A DNA stretch of 64,000 bases from contig CM060978.1 in the NCBI GenBank assembly GCA_030765065.1, positions 218,569,498 to 218,633,497 on the forward strand, read 5' to 3'. A program made the position numbers and the translations under genes. The stretch comes from Deroplatys truncata. Taxonomy: Eukaryota > Arthropoda > Insecta > Mantodea > Mantidae. Under the pieces are notes generated by a model. The model was not told the DNA's origin, did not search any database, and saw nothing but the letters and a program-made list of their open reading frames with translations. Positions 46,159 to 58,480 of this stretch are shown here, in pieces. How positions within the stretch are numbered: the stretch's first letter is position 1; each line of letters begins with the position of its first letter.

Positions 46159-46785
46159 GAAAGTCAGATTTTTATCATTCGTAATTAGTGTCTATTAAGA
46201 ATTTCTACATTTTACTGTTGAAAATATTTACCTATCTCCTACATTTTCTTCAGTTAAATGAAATTCAACGAGAAGGAAGAATCACCCGACAAAATGTTTA
46301 CATACATTCAAGGTGCATACTTTATTTTATGCCTAAAGGTCAAACATACGTATTGTGAGTATTTTAATGTGATTCTTTAGAACATCTTCGGGAAAATAAA
46401 GAAAACGAAAGGCTTAATCTAATTTGGTTAGTGTTTTTGTATCATCAAAAGGAGACGCAGCGATGACATTTTATATTTATTTGAATTTTCCTTAGATAGG
46501 CGCACTTTATATTTGTTGGGCACCTCAAAACGTATACCTATATGAAACCTCGACAACAAATTTTTTGCATGGAATACAACTCCACTTCTGTCTTACGTAC
46601 TTAAGCCGTATTGAAAGTAAAATGAAGAGCAAAAATATAAGAGGTCGTGATCGGTAAATTATATATGCAAGGGCAACTGAATTACGACATCCTGTATGCT
46701 CCAAGTTAGGCAATACTAACGTGACTACCCTTAATATTGGCGTAATGTAAGTATGAATTTGAAGATACCAAACAATTAATAGAAA
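46159..46785. other. No gene seen
   Basis: AT-rich spacer before the family A array. Confidence 0.55.
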
Positions 46786-47686
46786 TCTGATGTATTACAC
46801 ACAGATGAACTTCTCTACTCTTGTACAAACTTATTTACAAATGCTTATTCTCCATAGGCTTCATGTTAATCAAGATATCATGATGTTAATCTTATTGCTA
46901 ATTTTCTTGTAGATGCAAGGGGAATATGCTAGTATTTAAGGGATAGTCAAATATTTTAAGAGCTGATTGCTATGTGGAGTATTCCATTCTCTTTGCATGT
47001 ACAGGACATAAAAAATGTATAACGAATTGCCATTTGAGAAAAAGTATAAGTATTGGAAAATTTAAGGGAATAACAAGCAATATCCCGAAAATGCTTTACT
47101 CAAAAAAAAATGTATACGACATAAACTATGTATTTTAACGCGGTCTACATTTTATGTGTAGTAAAATTGTGTCTATCTCTTATGGCTTACCAGCTATGCA
47201 AAATTCGTTCACAATGAAGAATACTTTTGGAGACATTCCCAGAAAACTAGAGATATACACTTCATTGTCATGAAAATATCTTAAACATATGATATTTTAA
47301 TCAAAATCATTAGAGCCATTTTAGAAAAAATTAAAATTTTCGAACAATGTTCCATGTAAAGGGTAATCTTGGGTCAGAGGATTTTCCTGAAAACCTTTGT
47401 GTCGCATCTCTAGAACATACTGAACCTAAATACCAAGTTTGGTGTTTATCCGACTGTTCGTTTCTGAGTTATGCTGTTCACAGACAGACAGACACACACA
47501 CGACACACACAGTCAGACACACAGGCAGACACACAGCCACACACACGGATATGTTTCCAAAAATGTTTTTTTTGGATTCAGGAGGTCTCAAAACATGTAT
47601 TACCGGTGAAATCTCGGTATCGAATTTTTGGGTGGAATACAATACTTCCCCTACTTACTATACGTAGTAGAGAAAGTAAAAAAAAA
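46786..47686 (+). mobile_element. Family A unit 1, full length
   Basis: TCTGATGTATTAC start, CA microsatellite at about 47481-47543, ending TAGTAGAGAAAGTAAA. Confidence 0.88.
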
Positions 47687-47918
47687 TGTAATGTGTTACA
47701 CTCACATGATTTTCTCTACTCTTGTACAAACTATTTTTACAAACGCTTATTCTCCATATGCTTCATATTAATTGAGATATCGAGATGTCAATCTTATTGC
47801 TAATTTTCTTGTAGATGCAAGGGGAATATGGTAGGTTTTAAGCGATAGTTAAATCTTTTAAGAGCTAGTTGCTATGTGGCGCATTCCATTCTCTTTGCAT
47901 GTCCAGGACATAAAAAAA
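47687..47918 (+). mobile_element. Family A unit 2, 5' part only
   Basis: Starts directly after unit 1 and stops at 'ggacataaaaaaa', the internal A run, where the next unit begins. Confidence 0.87.
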
Positions 47919-48763
47919 TCTGATGTGTTACACTCACATGACTTTCTCTACTCTTGTGCAAACTATTTTTACAAACGCTTATTCTCCATCTACTTCATGT
48001 TAATCGAGATAAACATTTGCAGATTCTATCTTATTGCTAATTTTCTTGTAGATGCAAGGGGAATAAGTAGGCTTTAAGCTATAGTCATATATTTTAAGAG
48101 CTAGTTGCTATGTGGAGTATTCCATTCTGTTTGCATTAACAGGACAAAAAAAATGAATAACGAATTTGAGAAAAAGTATAAGTATTGCAAAACTTAAGGT
48201 AATACCAAGCAATATCTCGAAAATGGTTCACTCAACAAAAAAGATGTATATGACATAAATTGTGTATTTTAATGCGATTTATATTTTTGGTGTAGTAAAA
48301 TTTTGTTTATCTCTTATGGTTTACCAGTTATGCAAAAGTCGTTCACAATAAACAATACTTTTGGAGACATTCCCAGAAAATTCGAGATATAAAATTCATT
48401 TGCCATGATAATGCCTTAAACTTATGGTATTTTATTCAAAATCGTTAGAGCCATTTTTGATAAAATTAAAATTTCGAAAAATGCACCATGTAAAGGGGGT
48501 GGGGGGATTTTCTTGAAAACCGTCGTGTCGCATCTCTGGAAGATAGTGAACCTAAATACCAAGTTTGGTGTTTATCTGACTGTTCGTTTCTGAGTTATGC
48601 TGTTTACAAACACACACACACATACACACGGACGTGTTTCCAAAAATGCTTTTCTGGGATTCAGGGGGCCTCAAAACATGTATTTCCTGTGAAATCTCGG
48701 TATCGAGTTTTTGGGTGGAATACAATACTTCTCCTACTTGCTATACGTAGTAGAGAAAGCAAT
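47919..48763 (+). mobile_element. Family A unit 3, full length
   Basis: TCTGATGTGTTACACTCACATG start to TACGTAGTAGAGAAAG end, with a short CA tract at about 48608-48632. Confidence 0.87.
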
Positions 48764-48774
48764 AAACGTTCGTA

Positions 48775-48850
48775 AGAATAATTTGTATATCCACTAATAA
48801 ACAACAGAGGTTAGAGAAAGTTATTTGAATGTAGCACATCATATATTTTA
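48775..48850 (-). mobile_element. Family A fragment, diverged subfamily, minus
   Basis: 'gttagagaaagtta' with 'tgtagcacatcat' matches the 5' end of the diverged copy at 8485-9345. Confidence 0.6.
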
Positions 48851-48962
48851 TTCCTTACTCGCAAAATATGAATGTCGGGTAACTCTATTCCGTGTTCATT
48901 ACACCCATTTCATTTATTCACCATCCCATAAAAATTACACGGTTAAAGGTTGTAAAAAACGT

Positions 48963-49205
48963 TGATGTATTACATTCACATGCTTTTCTGTACCATTGTC
49001 ATTTATTTTTCTGTAGCTTCTACGAACTATTATTACAAAACTTATAAGTTATACTTCTGTCTGCTTAAGATTAATTTTTATAAACGTTTGCATAAATCAT
49101 CTCATTCCACATTTGGTTATAGGTGCAATGGAAATAGCGGTGGTCAAACGTTTAAAAATGGGTCGCTCGTTATATAGTGGCCTTGAAATTCCATGCTCTT
49201 TCCGT
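48963..49205 (+). mobile_element. Family A fragment, diverged subfamily, plus
   Basis: 'gatgtattacattcacatgc' followed by a divergent 5' body. It breaks off before the A run. Confidence 0.55.
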
Positions 49206-49263
49206 GACATTGCGAGGAACAACTAAAGGCACTAGTTTAAGAATGAAATTATAGTGTTACAAA

Positions 49264-50023
49264 TCTGATGTGTTACACTCACATGACTTTCTCTACTCTT
49301 GTACAAACTATTTATACAAACGCTTATTCTCCGTCTACTTCACGTTAATCGATATAAACATTTGCAGACTCTATCTTATTGCTAATTTTCTTTTAGATGT
49401 AAGGGGAAAATATATTTACAAGGGCAATTTGGAAATACAGTAGCCTTTAAGCACATACCTATCTCTTAATAGCTGGTTGCTAGGTGCAGCACCATTCCCT
49501 TTGCCACAGATTATAACTCTTACATATCCAAGACAAAAAAATGAATAACGAATTCCCATTTGAGAAAATAAGTATTGAAAAATTTAAGGGAATAACAAGT
49601 AATATCTCGAAAATGGTTCACTAAACAAAAAAGATTTATATGACATAAGTTATGTATTTTAACGCGATCTACATTTTTCCGCAGTAAAATTTTGTCTATC
49701 TCTTATGGTTTACCAGTTATGCAAAAGTCGTTCACAATGAAGAATACTTTGCAGACATTCCCAGGAAATTCAAGATATACATTTTGTCATAAAATATCTT
49801 AAACATATGATATTTTAATCAAAATCGTTAGAGCCGTTTTTGAGAAAATTAAAATTTTCGAAAAATCTTCCATGTAAAGGGTAATCTGGGGTGGAAGATT
49901 TTCTTGAAAACCTTCGTGTCGCATCTCTGGAAGATATTGAACCTAAATAGTAAGTTTGGTGTTTATCCGACTGTTCGTTTCTGAGTTATACTGTTCACAG
50001 ACAGACAGACACACAGACAGACA

Positions 50024-50062
<39 letters not shown>

Positions 50063-50235
50063 ACATACCGGCACACAGACGGACACACAGAAACACACAC
50101 GGACATGTTTCCAAAAACGCTTTTCTTGGATTCAGGGGGTCTCAAAACATGTATTTCCGGTTAAATCTCGGTATCGAATTTTTGGGTGGAATACAATACT
50201 TCCCCTACTTACTATACGTAGTAGAGAAAGTAAAA
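49264..50235 (+). mobile_element. Family A unit 4, full length, long CA tract
   Basis: Contains the longest microsatellite of the family, a CA/GACA-rich tract at about 49996-50101. Confidence 0.88.
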
Positions 50236-50850
50236 AGAATAACAAATTTGAGAAAAAGTAAAAGTATTGGAAATTTTAAGGGAATAACAAGCAATATCTC
50301 GAAAATGGTTCATCCAACAAAACAAATGTATATGACATAAATTGTGCATTTTAACGCGAGATACAATTTTTGTGTAGTAAAATTTTGACTGTGCAAAAGT
50401 CGTTCACAATGAAGAATACTTTTGGAGACATTACCAGAAAATTCGAGATATACATTACATTTGTCATGAAAATATCCTGAACATATGATATTTTTATCAA
50501 AATCGTTAGAGCCATTTTTAAGGAAATTAAAATTTTCGAAAACAGTTCCATGTAAAGGGTAATCTGGGTTGGGGGGATTATTTTGAAAAGCTTCGTGTCG
50601 CATCTCTGGAAGATACTGAACCAAAATATTAAGTTTGGTGTTTATCCGACTGTTCGTTTCTGAGCTATGCTGTTCACAGACGCACAGACATACAGACACA
50701 CACACAGGCACACACACACGGACATGTTTCCAAAAAAGCTTTTTTTGGATTCAAGGGGTCTCAAAGCACGTATTTCCGGTGAAATTTTGGTATCGAATTT
50801 TTTGGTGGAATATAATACTTCCCCTACTTACTATACGTAGAAGAGAAAGT
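50236..50850 (+). mobile_element. Family A unit 5, 5'-truncated
   Basis: Begins 'gaataacaaatttgagaaaaag', i.e. just after the internal A run, joined to the end of unit 4. Confidence 0.87.
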
Positions 50851-50858
50851 AAAAAAAA

Positions 50859-51742
50859 TCTGATGTGTTACACTCACATGACTTTCTCTACTCTTGTACA
50901 AACCATTTTTACAAACGCTTATTCTCCATCTACTTCATGTTAATCGAGATAAACATTTGCAGACTCCATATTATTGCTAATTTTCTTGTAGATGTAAGGG
51001 GAATATATATTTACAAGGGCAATATAGAAATACAGTAGCCTTTAAGCACATACATATCTCTCAGTGCAGCACCATTCCCTTTGTCACAGATTAATACTCT
51101 TTGCATATCCAAGACAAACAAATGAATAACGAATTCCCATTTGAGAAAATAAGTATTGAAAAATTTAAGGGAATAACAAGCAATATCTCGAAAATGGTTG
51201 TCAACAAAAAAAATGTATATGATATAAATTGTGCATTTTAACGCGATCTACATTTTTTGTGTAGTAAAGTTTTGTCTATCTCTAATGGTTTACCAGTTAT
51301 GCTAAACTCGATCACAATGAAGAATACTTTTGGAGACATTCCCAGAAAATTCAGATATACATATTATTTGTCATGAAAATATCTTAAACATATGATAGTT
51401 TAATCAAAATCGTTAGAGCCATTTTTGAGAAAATTAAAATTTTTGAAAAATCTTCCATGTAAAGGGTAATCTGGGGTGGGGGATTTTCTTGAAAACCTTC
51501 GTGTCGCATCTTTGGAAAATACTGAACCTAAATACCAAGTTTGGTATTTATCCGACTGTTCGTTTCTGAGTTATGCTGTTCACAGACAGACACATACACA
51601 CACACACGGACATGTTTCCAAAAATACTTTTTTGGATTCAGAGGGTCTCAAAACGTGTATTTCCTGTGAAATATCGGTATCGAATTTTTGGGTGAAATAC
51701 AATACTTCCCCTACTTACTATACGTAGTAGAGAAAGTAAAAA
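50859..51742 (+). mobile_element. Family A unit 6, full length
   Basis: TCTGATGTGTTAC start, end at TAGTAGAGAAAGTAAA. Shares with unit 4 a distinctive interior, 'tttacaagggcaat' (51011 and 49417), so the two descend from one source. Confidence 0.88.
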
Positions 51743-52363
51743 TGAATAACGAATTTGAGAAAATGTATAAGTATGGAAAATTAAGGTAATAACAGGCAAT
51801 ATCTCGAAAATGGTTCACCCAACAAAAAAATGTATCTGACATAAATTGTGTATTTTAACGCGATCTACATTTTTTTTGTGTAGTAAAAGTTTATGTATCT
51901 CTTATGGTTTACCAGTTATGCAAAAGTCGTTCACAATGAAGAATACTTTTGGAGACATTGTCAGAAAATTCGAGGTATACATTTCGGTTGTCATGAAAAT
52001 ATCGTAAACGTATGATATTTTAATCAAAATCGTTAGAGCCATTTTTGAGAAAATTAAAATTTTCGAAAAATGTTTCATGTAAAGGGTAATTTTGGGTGGG
52101 AGGATTTTCTTGAAAACCTTCGTGTCGCATCTCTAGAAGATTTTGAAACTATATACCAAGTTTAGAGTTTATGCACTGTTCTTTTCTGAGTTATGCTCTT
52201 CACAGACACACAGACACAGACACACACGAACATGTTTAAAAAATGCATTTTTTTGGGATTCAGGGGGCCTTAAATCATATATTTCCGGTGAAATCTCGGT
52301 ATCGAAATTTTGGGTGGAATGCTATACTTCCCCTACTTACTATAGTAGTAGAGAAAGTAAAAA
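51743..52363 (+). mobile_element. Family A unit 7, 5'-truncated
   Basis: Begins 'tgaataacgaatttgag' right after unit 6, the same internal position as unit 5. Confidence 0.87.
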
Positions 52364-53634
52364 TAGAAAATAGTTCAAAGAATATGAGTACATAAGCTCT
52401 GATGATATAGGAATAAGTTTAGCCTGAGGAGAATAAAAGTATATCAAATATTTGTAACCAATGTTAAATTAGCGGGGAAGAGCGTAGTTAAATGACCGAA
52501 TATTACGTGGAAGCCAAAACGACGGCGTTCTCATTGTTATATTGCGTTAGGGAAAAAATTCTTCCGAGCTTTTGTTCGAGAGAGGAATGTGTTTTTCCAA
52601 GTTGAGTCGGTTACAGATGTACTCAAACGTGATGTCAAGGGGCCCAATACAAGTAAGTTATTGGAAAGTGGCGCGAAGAAATTTTCGAAATGCGGGAATT
52701 TCTAGACAATAACAGCAAGGTTGTTACGGAGTGGAAGAGGAAATCCTATATAAACGAGTCGTTCTGTAAGCAAGGCAGTCAAGTCTCCCCGCAATATCTA
52801 TGTCAGTTTGAATGAGTAAATGTGACTAAAATTAATGCGTGAACGGCGTTTGTTAATAAGTGACGCGCTTCTCGTCTACATTACTGTTACTATACAATAC
52901 TTACTTCCTAGGCTAATACAAGAGATGAAATGCGGAAAGTTATTCTGACCCATAGTAGATACCAGAAATAGTCCTTCCGAGAAGTACTCCATAATTGGGA
53001 AGTTCTACTTCTGCAGTGATGCTAACAATAATCATAAGAATATTTATCGCGATATCAGATGCAATTGTTAAAGAGCGATAGTAAAGACAACTTATGCAGT
53101 CCAAGCATTTACTCTCAACAAAGAAACCATCACAGGAGTTTCTTAACTAAACATTCGAAGTGTTTACGAATGTGACTATTTAACCACTTATTCCCATCAA
53201 GAACTTCGCTAAAGCAATGTCCTGTTCACACCCATGTCTGAAGCAAAGAAGCTAGTATAATAACTGCTGAAAGTCCTTGCTCACCAATAATTAACACCAT
53301 CACTGTGCAGCCGAGCTACAGGGCTTAAACTTGCCCGGAGTGTCTTCGAGACGAGGGTCGCATCGTGACCGAGAACTTCAACAGGTGTGTCACAAATAAA
53401 GGCAGGCAACCCGCAGTAACAAATTACCTCGAGCCATCATTCCAATAAAGGCGTGTCCATTCACTTCAAGTGAAAAGTGTGATACTACTTCATTTTCGTT
53501 ACCAATAAGATGAATTTGGAAGAAAGTACAGGATATAAAATGTATAGGGAATTAAACGATCAATTGTGATAGTTCTCAGATTACTAAAACAAAATAATAC
53601 GCAATTTTAGTTAAAATATTAAACGTACATATAC
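52364..53634. other. No gene; possible solo LTR or promoter
   Basis: No coding sequence. At 52744-52760 'aatcctatataaacgagtcg' is a strong TATA match. About 30 bp downstream 'ggcagtcaag' resembles an arthropod initiator. The surrounding ~400 bp (about 52490-52915) could be a solo LTR, but I could not define its ends. Confidence 0.4.
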
Positions 53635-54006
53635 TTCTTCTTCTTTCTCTGTTTAACCTCCTCTTATGCAGGACTTGCACCCCCCAGGACTTACAAGCGG
53701 GTGCTGGGGTCAGAGGCCCATCAAGGAGCAGACACTCATGGATCAGACAGAATATCCAGAATGGGTCATAACCCCGATGCCTGGAAGGAAGTAGATGAAA
53801 CGAAATGATGGTGAAATGAATGAAAGGAAAGACGATGATAGAGCAGTTGGTGGAATGAATGTCGGGGGAAACCGGATAATCCAGAGAAAACCGTCCCAGA
53901 CGCTGCTTTGTCCACCACAAATCCCACATTCGGGTCACTGGGAATAAACCCGGGCCGCCTCGGTGAGAGACCAGCGGTCTAACCACTCGGCCCGGCGCCA
54001 CCCCAC
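53635..54006 (-). mobile_element. tRNA-derived SINE (family C), copy 1
   Basis: On the minus strand the head reads GGCCGAGTGGTTAGACCGCT (A box) then 'CGGGTTTATTCCC' (B box), similar to tRNA-Leu/Ser. The ~370 bp body ends in a GAA-rich tail. ACATATAC flanks both sides (53627-53634 and 54007-54014), a likely target duplication. Same family as 58974-59353. Confidence 0.85.
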
Positions 54007-54297
54007 ACATATACCCACATTTTAATTATCAGGATTTCTTAGGAGATTTCACGGATGCATTCGATTAATTTATTTCACTTACATGTAACCCTAAACGTCC
54101 TTGATCATAATACATGGTATATGGTCACGCCAGTTTCATTTGGAAAGCTTAAAAAAACCTTCTGATGCAACTCAAGGATGAATAGCGTTACACAAAGAAA
54201 CTCTAGAGGGCAGTATGATGGTTAAGTTAAAAAAAATGTTGGTCTTGCCGCAAACACTTGCCGAAATATTAAATTCAGTGACTACGTACACTGTCGT

Positions 54298-54750
54298 GCA
54301 TAAAAATTGGCCCAATCCCCTAGATCGACATAGTGTATCTCCCTCTGTAAGGGAGAGTAATCAGGTAATCAGCCTTTGACTCCACCCAGCCGGTATCAAT
54401 TCTCTATGTGACTGGCCTGAAAAATAATACATGGACATATAAACTAACCAATGAACGAGGTTTATAATATGTGTGCAGTGGAGAGATGGCTCGGATATCG
54501 CCTCTATGAAAGAGTTTTGCTATCAGCACTACACAAGGAAGGGTTAAATCAATTACGAATAATTAGCCTTCTAGAGAAAGGGATGAAAACGTGTTTGCAT
54601 GTGGTTTAAACTGAACGACAACTACGACATTTGCGTATATGAGAGCCTTCATCAGCGACATGGAGACGAAGCTGTTGCTGCTACTAAACGGCAATAAGAA
54701 AAATGGAATTAAGAAAATGGTAGTGTAGCATGATTAAGTTGTAATGTTAC
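54298..54750 (+). mobile_element. Possible Tc1-like end fragment
   Basis: Begins TACACTGTCGTGCATAAAAA, which resembles a Tc1-type inverted end. About 190 bp later an ATG and a broken frame with 'RVLLSALHKEGLNQLRI' could be the start of a helix-turn-helix. It is not followed by recognisable catalytic motifs. Confidence 0.35.
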
Positions 54751-54949
54751 CCTCCTTTGCGGTGAGGGGGGGACTTACAGCGCCCTGCCAATCCAATGTC
54801 TAGAACTGTGCTCGAAAAGCAGAGATGGTGACGCTGGTAGGATGTGCGGGTAGATTTTGTTAGTACCAACATAAGCGGCACCGTTCCGTTATGGGCCACA
54901 TTTTGTTCACGCCAGTATACGTTTGAAACGCGAGGTTTACCATGAATGT

Positions 54950-56056
54950 TTTGCAACCGACGTTGTTCGTGGCGCCCTCCGTCGGATGCTGGAAGTCAAT
55001 ATGGTGTTGGCCCACCCTTAGCCTTGATGACAGCGTTCACTCTCGCAGGCATACTTTCAATCAAGTGCTGGAAGGTTTCTTGGGGAATGGCAGCCCATTC
55101 TTCACAGAGTGCGGAACTGAGGAGAGGTATCGATGTAGGTCGGTGAGACCTAGCACGAAGTCGGCCTTCCAAAACTTTCCAAAGGTGTCCTATAGGATTC
55201 AAGTTAGGACTCTGTGCAGGCCAGTCCATTACAGGGATGTTATTGTCGTGTAACCACTCCGCCACTGCCCGTACAGTATGAACAGGTGCTCGATCGTGTT
55301 GGAAGATGCAATCGCGATCTCCGAATCGCTCTTCAACAGTGGGAAGCAAGAAGGTGCTTAAAATATCAATGTAGGTCTGCGGTGTGATCTTGCCGCGCAA
55401 AACAACAAGGGTGAAGGCCCCCTCCAGGAAAAACACGACCACACCATAACACCACCATCTCCGAATTTCACTGTAGGCACTACACACGCTGGCAGATGAC
55501 GTTCACCGGGCATTCGCCATAGCGAGGCTTCGTTTGGCATTTTCCTGCGTGATGTGTGGCTTATGAGCAGCCGCTCGACCATGGAATCCAAGGTTTCTCA
55601 TCTCGCGCCTAACTGTCATAGTACTTGAAGTGGATCCTGATGCAGTTTGGAGGTCCTGTGTGATGGTCTGGATAGAATTCTGCCTATTACTTTTTACGAC
55701 CATCTTCAAATTTCGGTGGTCTCTGTCAGTCAACAGACGAGGTCGGCCTGTACGCTTTTGTGCTATACATGTCCCTTCACGTTTCCAATTCACTATCACA
55801 TCAGAAATATTGGACTTAGGGATGTTTAGGAGTGTGGAAATCTCGCTTACAGACCTCTGACACAAGTGACACTCAATCATCTGACCACGTTTGAAGTCCG
55901 TGAGTTCCACAGAGCGTGCCATTCTGCTGTTTTACGATGTCTAATGATTACTGAGGTCGCGAATGATGAGTACCAGGCAGTAGGTGTCAGCACAATGCAC
56001 CTAAGATGAAAAACGTATGTTTGTGGGGGTGTCCGAATACTTTTTATCACATAGTG
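54950..56056 (-). mobile_element. Tc1-like transposon, one end missing
   Basis: The right end is clear: on the minus strand the element starts CACTATGTGATAAAAAGTAT next to TA (56057-56058), identical in style to the copy ending at 60264. I cannot find a matching inverted end on the left, so that side is truncated or too diverged. Confidence 0.8.
54996..55922 (-). pseudogene. Tc1 transposase with catalytic losses
   Basis: Starts at Met 55922 (MARSVELTDFKRGQ). An HTH segment 'SEISTLLNIPKSNISDVIV', the AT-hook-like 'KRTGRPRLLTDRD' and a second HTH around 'QTITQDLQTASGS' are followed by '[10 protein letters not shown]'. The sequence then jumps straight to '[12 protein letters not shown]': compared with the copy at 59427-60264 about 115 bp is missing, and with it the first catalytic Asp. 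The second Asp is present (IFQHDRAPVHT). The third, Glu, is replaced by Gly in 'NLNPIGHLWKVLE'. A frame change also falls near 55480. A DD34E transposase with two of three catalytic residues gone is dead. Confidence 0.88.
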
Positions 56057-56309
56057 TATTTCTTGCTAGACGAGTGCTTAAAAACCGAGTGTGGCTCGAG
56101 ATGAATGAAGAATTATTAATACGATAAACTAGCTAGAGATCAGGAACACCAGATAGACACAAGAATGCTGTGTGAGATCTAAGAAAGCTATGGAATATGT
56201 ACAAGGGTCAATTCACCAGATTGGATGCAACACTTAATCGTACTTGGAAACTACTAACAGCTAACATAAATGAGCACCTTGACCCAAAGTGGATCATTTG
56301 TGCTTGCAA

Positions 56310-56784
56310 CCCCGAGGAGGAACGGTTGAGGAGGCTATAGGTTGCAGGCAGGTCGGCCTGCCAGAGACGGGCAGAGAATTCCCAACAGTTCCAAGCTTAA
56401 TGACCCGGTCACACCGACGGACTGCTCGGAGAAGGCATCCCTCTGGCTGAACCGGGAAGAAGTCGACCTACCTGAGGCGGCTCAGAGAAGACTACCATCA
56501 TCTGGATGGGCCTAGAAGAACTTTCCAATGAGCAAGCATCTGCGCCGTCTGTCCGATACACTGCTTAGCCTTAAGCCTACCTGAAACATGAAAGTGGAAG
56601 CGAAATGATAGAAAATGAGTGAAAGGAAATTAATGGTAGAAGAGCAACCACTCTAGTATTCACCTTACCAACCAGGGAAAACCACGAAACATCCTGGTCA
56701 GAGTGGCCCATCACAGGAATCGAAACCAGGATCTCCTGAATGCGAGCTTCGCACATTACAGCGGAACCATGTCGCTCGGTTAAT
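56310..56784 (-). mobile_element. tRNA-derived SINE (family D)
   Basis: Minus-strand head with 'ACCGAGCGACATGG' and a B-box-like 'GGTTTCGATTCC', followed by the core 'CGTGGTTTTCCCTGG' that recurs at 62.4 kb and, less well, at 63.6 kb. The tail end is indistinct. Confidence 0.65.
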
Positions 56785-58480
56785 AGTTAAAAAGTAAATA
56801 AGATAGAGCTGTTATTATGAAGCCTTTTCTTTTATAGCACACTTATAATGTTTCAAATAAAATGTCTCATTAGATTGAATTCAAAATACTCTAACCGCCT
56901 TTTAAAATAATGTGTGACGTCGCGCGTAATGTGTTTCTATGAAAATTGTGCATTGCTCATTAAACCTTGACCTTATAAATAGAAATTTAAAAAGAGTATT
57001 ACATTTGCTCATTAACTTAAAAGCCTCTATAACTGCGAACTGTCAAGTTGCATTACTCATGAATATTTTCGAATATACATCCATAATGATGTACTCCCAT
57101 ACAGAGAAGTCCATTACAATTTTCGTCGGGCAAGTCCGCTGCAATTAATGTATTGTACAGCTCATGAACAATGTGGGCAGGTGAACTGGGTTTAACTATT
57201 AGAGAATACACACTCTTAGGGCTGGTAACACAATTTTTATGGAAACAACTGTAGTTAAGATGACATTGCAGATAATTATAGTAATAGAATTTCTGGGAGC
57301 TAAATCCTAAAAACTATATTTCATGTGGCTAATTTGCTACAGCTTTACTATCCAAAAAAGGAAGAAACCGATATTTCGCTGAAGGCTATAAAATTGATAG
57401 TTATTGATGCATTAAGCTGGACAAACATTTTGACAAACTGTCAAACATACGGAGGTAGCAAAAAGACAATAATAAACTAAGCTGACGATTCACAATGTTG
57501 TATTAATCCCACTTGATAACTCAAAACTTTACAGGAACTATGAAAACTGTGGAACCATTTACACTATACAAGTAACCCAAACAAAATAACCTTCATAAAA
57601 CAGCATTCGGTGTAAGTATAAAATCCAAATAAGGGGAACAAAATTTAAAATCTAACAGTTTGAAAATAACAAAAACTTTTAAATATGAAAATTGCAAACA
57701 AGTACTTCAGTACATAACAGCCTATAAAGTTTTCTAGCACCTGTAAGGCTTTGAAATTTTAAACCTTAGTAGATATAAAAATTAAGGGCTATAATGCACT
57801 TTATCAATTTATGTATGCACTGCTACAGGAGATTTAGCAGAAAAATCACATGAAATTAACAGAAATATCGCAACAACACTCGATACATTACTGTAAACTT
57901 TGAATCTTCAGTATTATTTCAAGTTAAAGGAGCATGGACACATGCAATTAAAAAAACAAAACAAAAAATGAGCGAACTTAAAGTACAAGCTGTGAGTGAC
58001 TTTCAAATAGTTGTAACAAAATACTAAGCGATACCTACTATCTCTTAACATCCCAAATTTTCTACCACACACAGGACACAATGTGCATAAAACTATAAAT
58101 TTAGGGAAATGTGTTTAAGCGTTAGCTGCTAGATATTCATCTATAAAATTCCTTAGAGTAGCTTGTGCAGAATGAAAAATAATACTAAAAACATAAACAT
58201 AAATGAGAAAATTGAAGTTAAAAACCTATGCATGGATTTCAATAGATGCAGAAAGCAATAAGTGACACCTACAGCCGCTGAGCTTAACAAACTCTCACAT
58301 AAACATAAAGGTATAGCACCTATTAAGTAAGAACAAATAAAGCTATTAACTCACTATATACTGCACAAACAATGCTTATTAAATGCAGCTGAAGACAAAA
58401 TAGTAATGGGAACACAACACAATAGTAGTAGGGCTTTAAGTTTCTAGTTTTCACACATAACCTCCAAAGAGAAAAAAAAA
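56785..58480. other. No gene seen
   Basis: AT-rich spacer. No domain-bearing frame or transposon end. Confidence 0.6.

Larger units (their letters stand above)
46786..52363 (+). repeat. Head-to-tail array of family A units
   Basis: Mainly plus-orientation array, from first unit start to last unit end. It holds four full-length units and three truncated ones, with a short interruption (48764-49263) of older family A fragments. Some units touch directly through an A-rich link, e.g. GTAAAAAAAATCTGATGTG at 50849-50867. Full units carry CA-rich microsatellites of different length and composition. Confidence 0.88.

Noticed and set aside
47347-47667. ORF-like stretch before the CA tract of family A units
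   Set aside because: The same peptide-like reading appears in many copies but only because the copies are homologous DNA. Frames end in microsatellite-encoded His/Thr repeats and break differently in each copy.
54298-56056. A single 1.76 kb Tc1 element
   Set aside because: The left end (TACACTGTCGTGC...) only loosely resembles the right end, and 700 bp separate it from the transposase stop. Two abutting fragments fit better.
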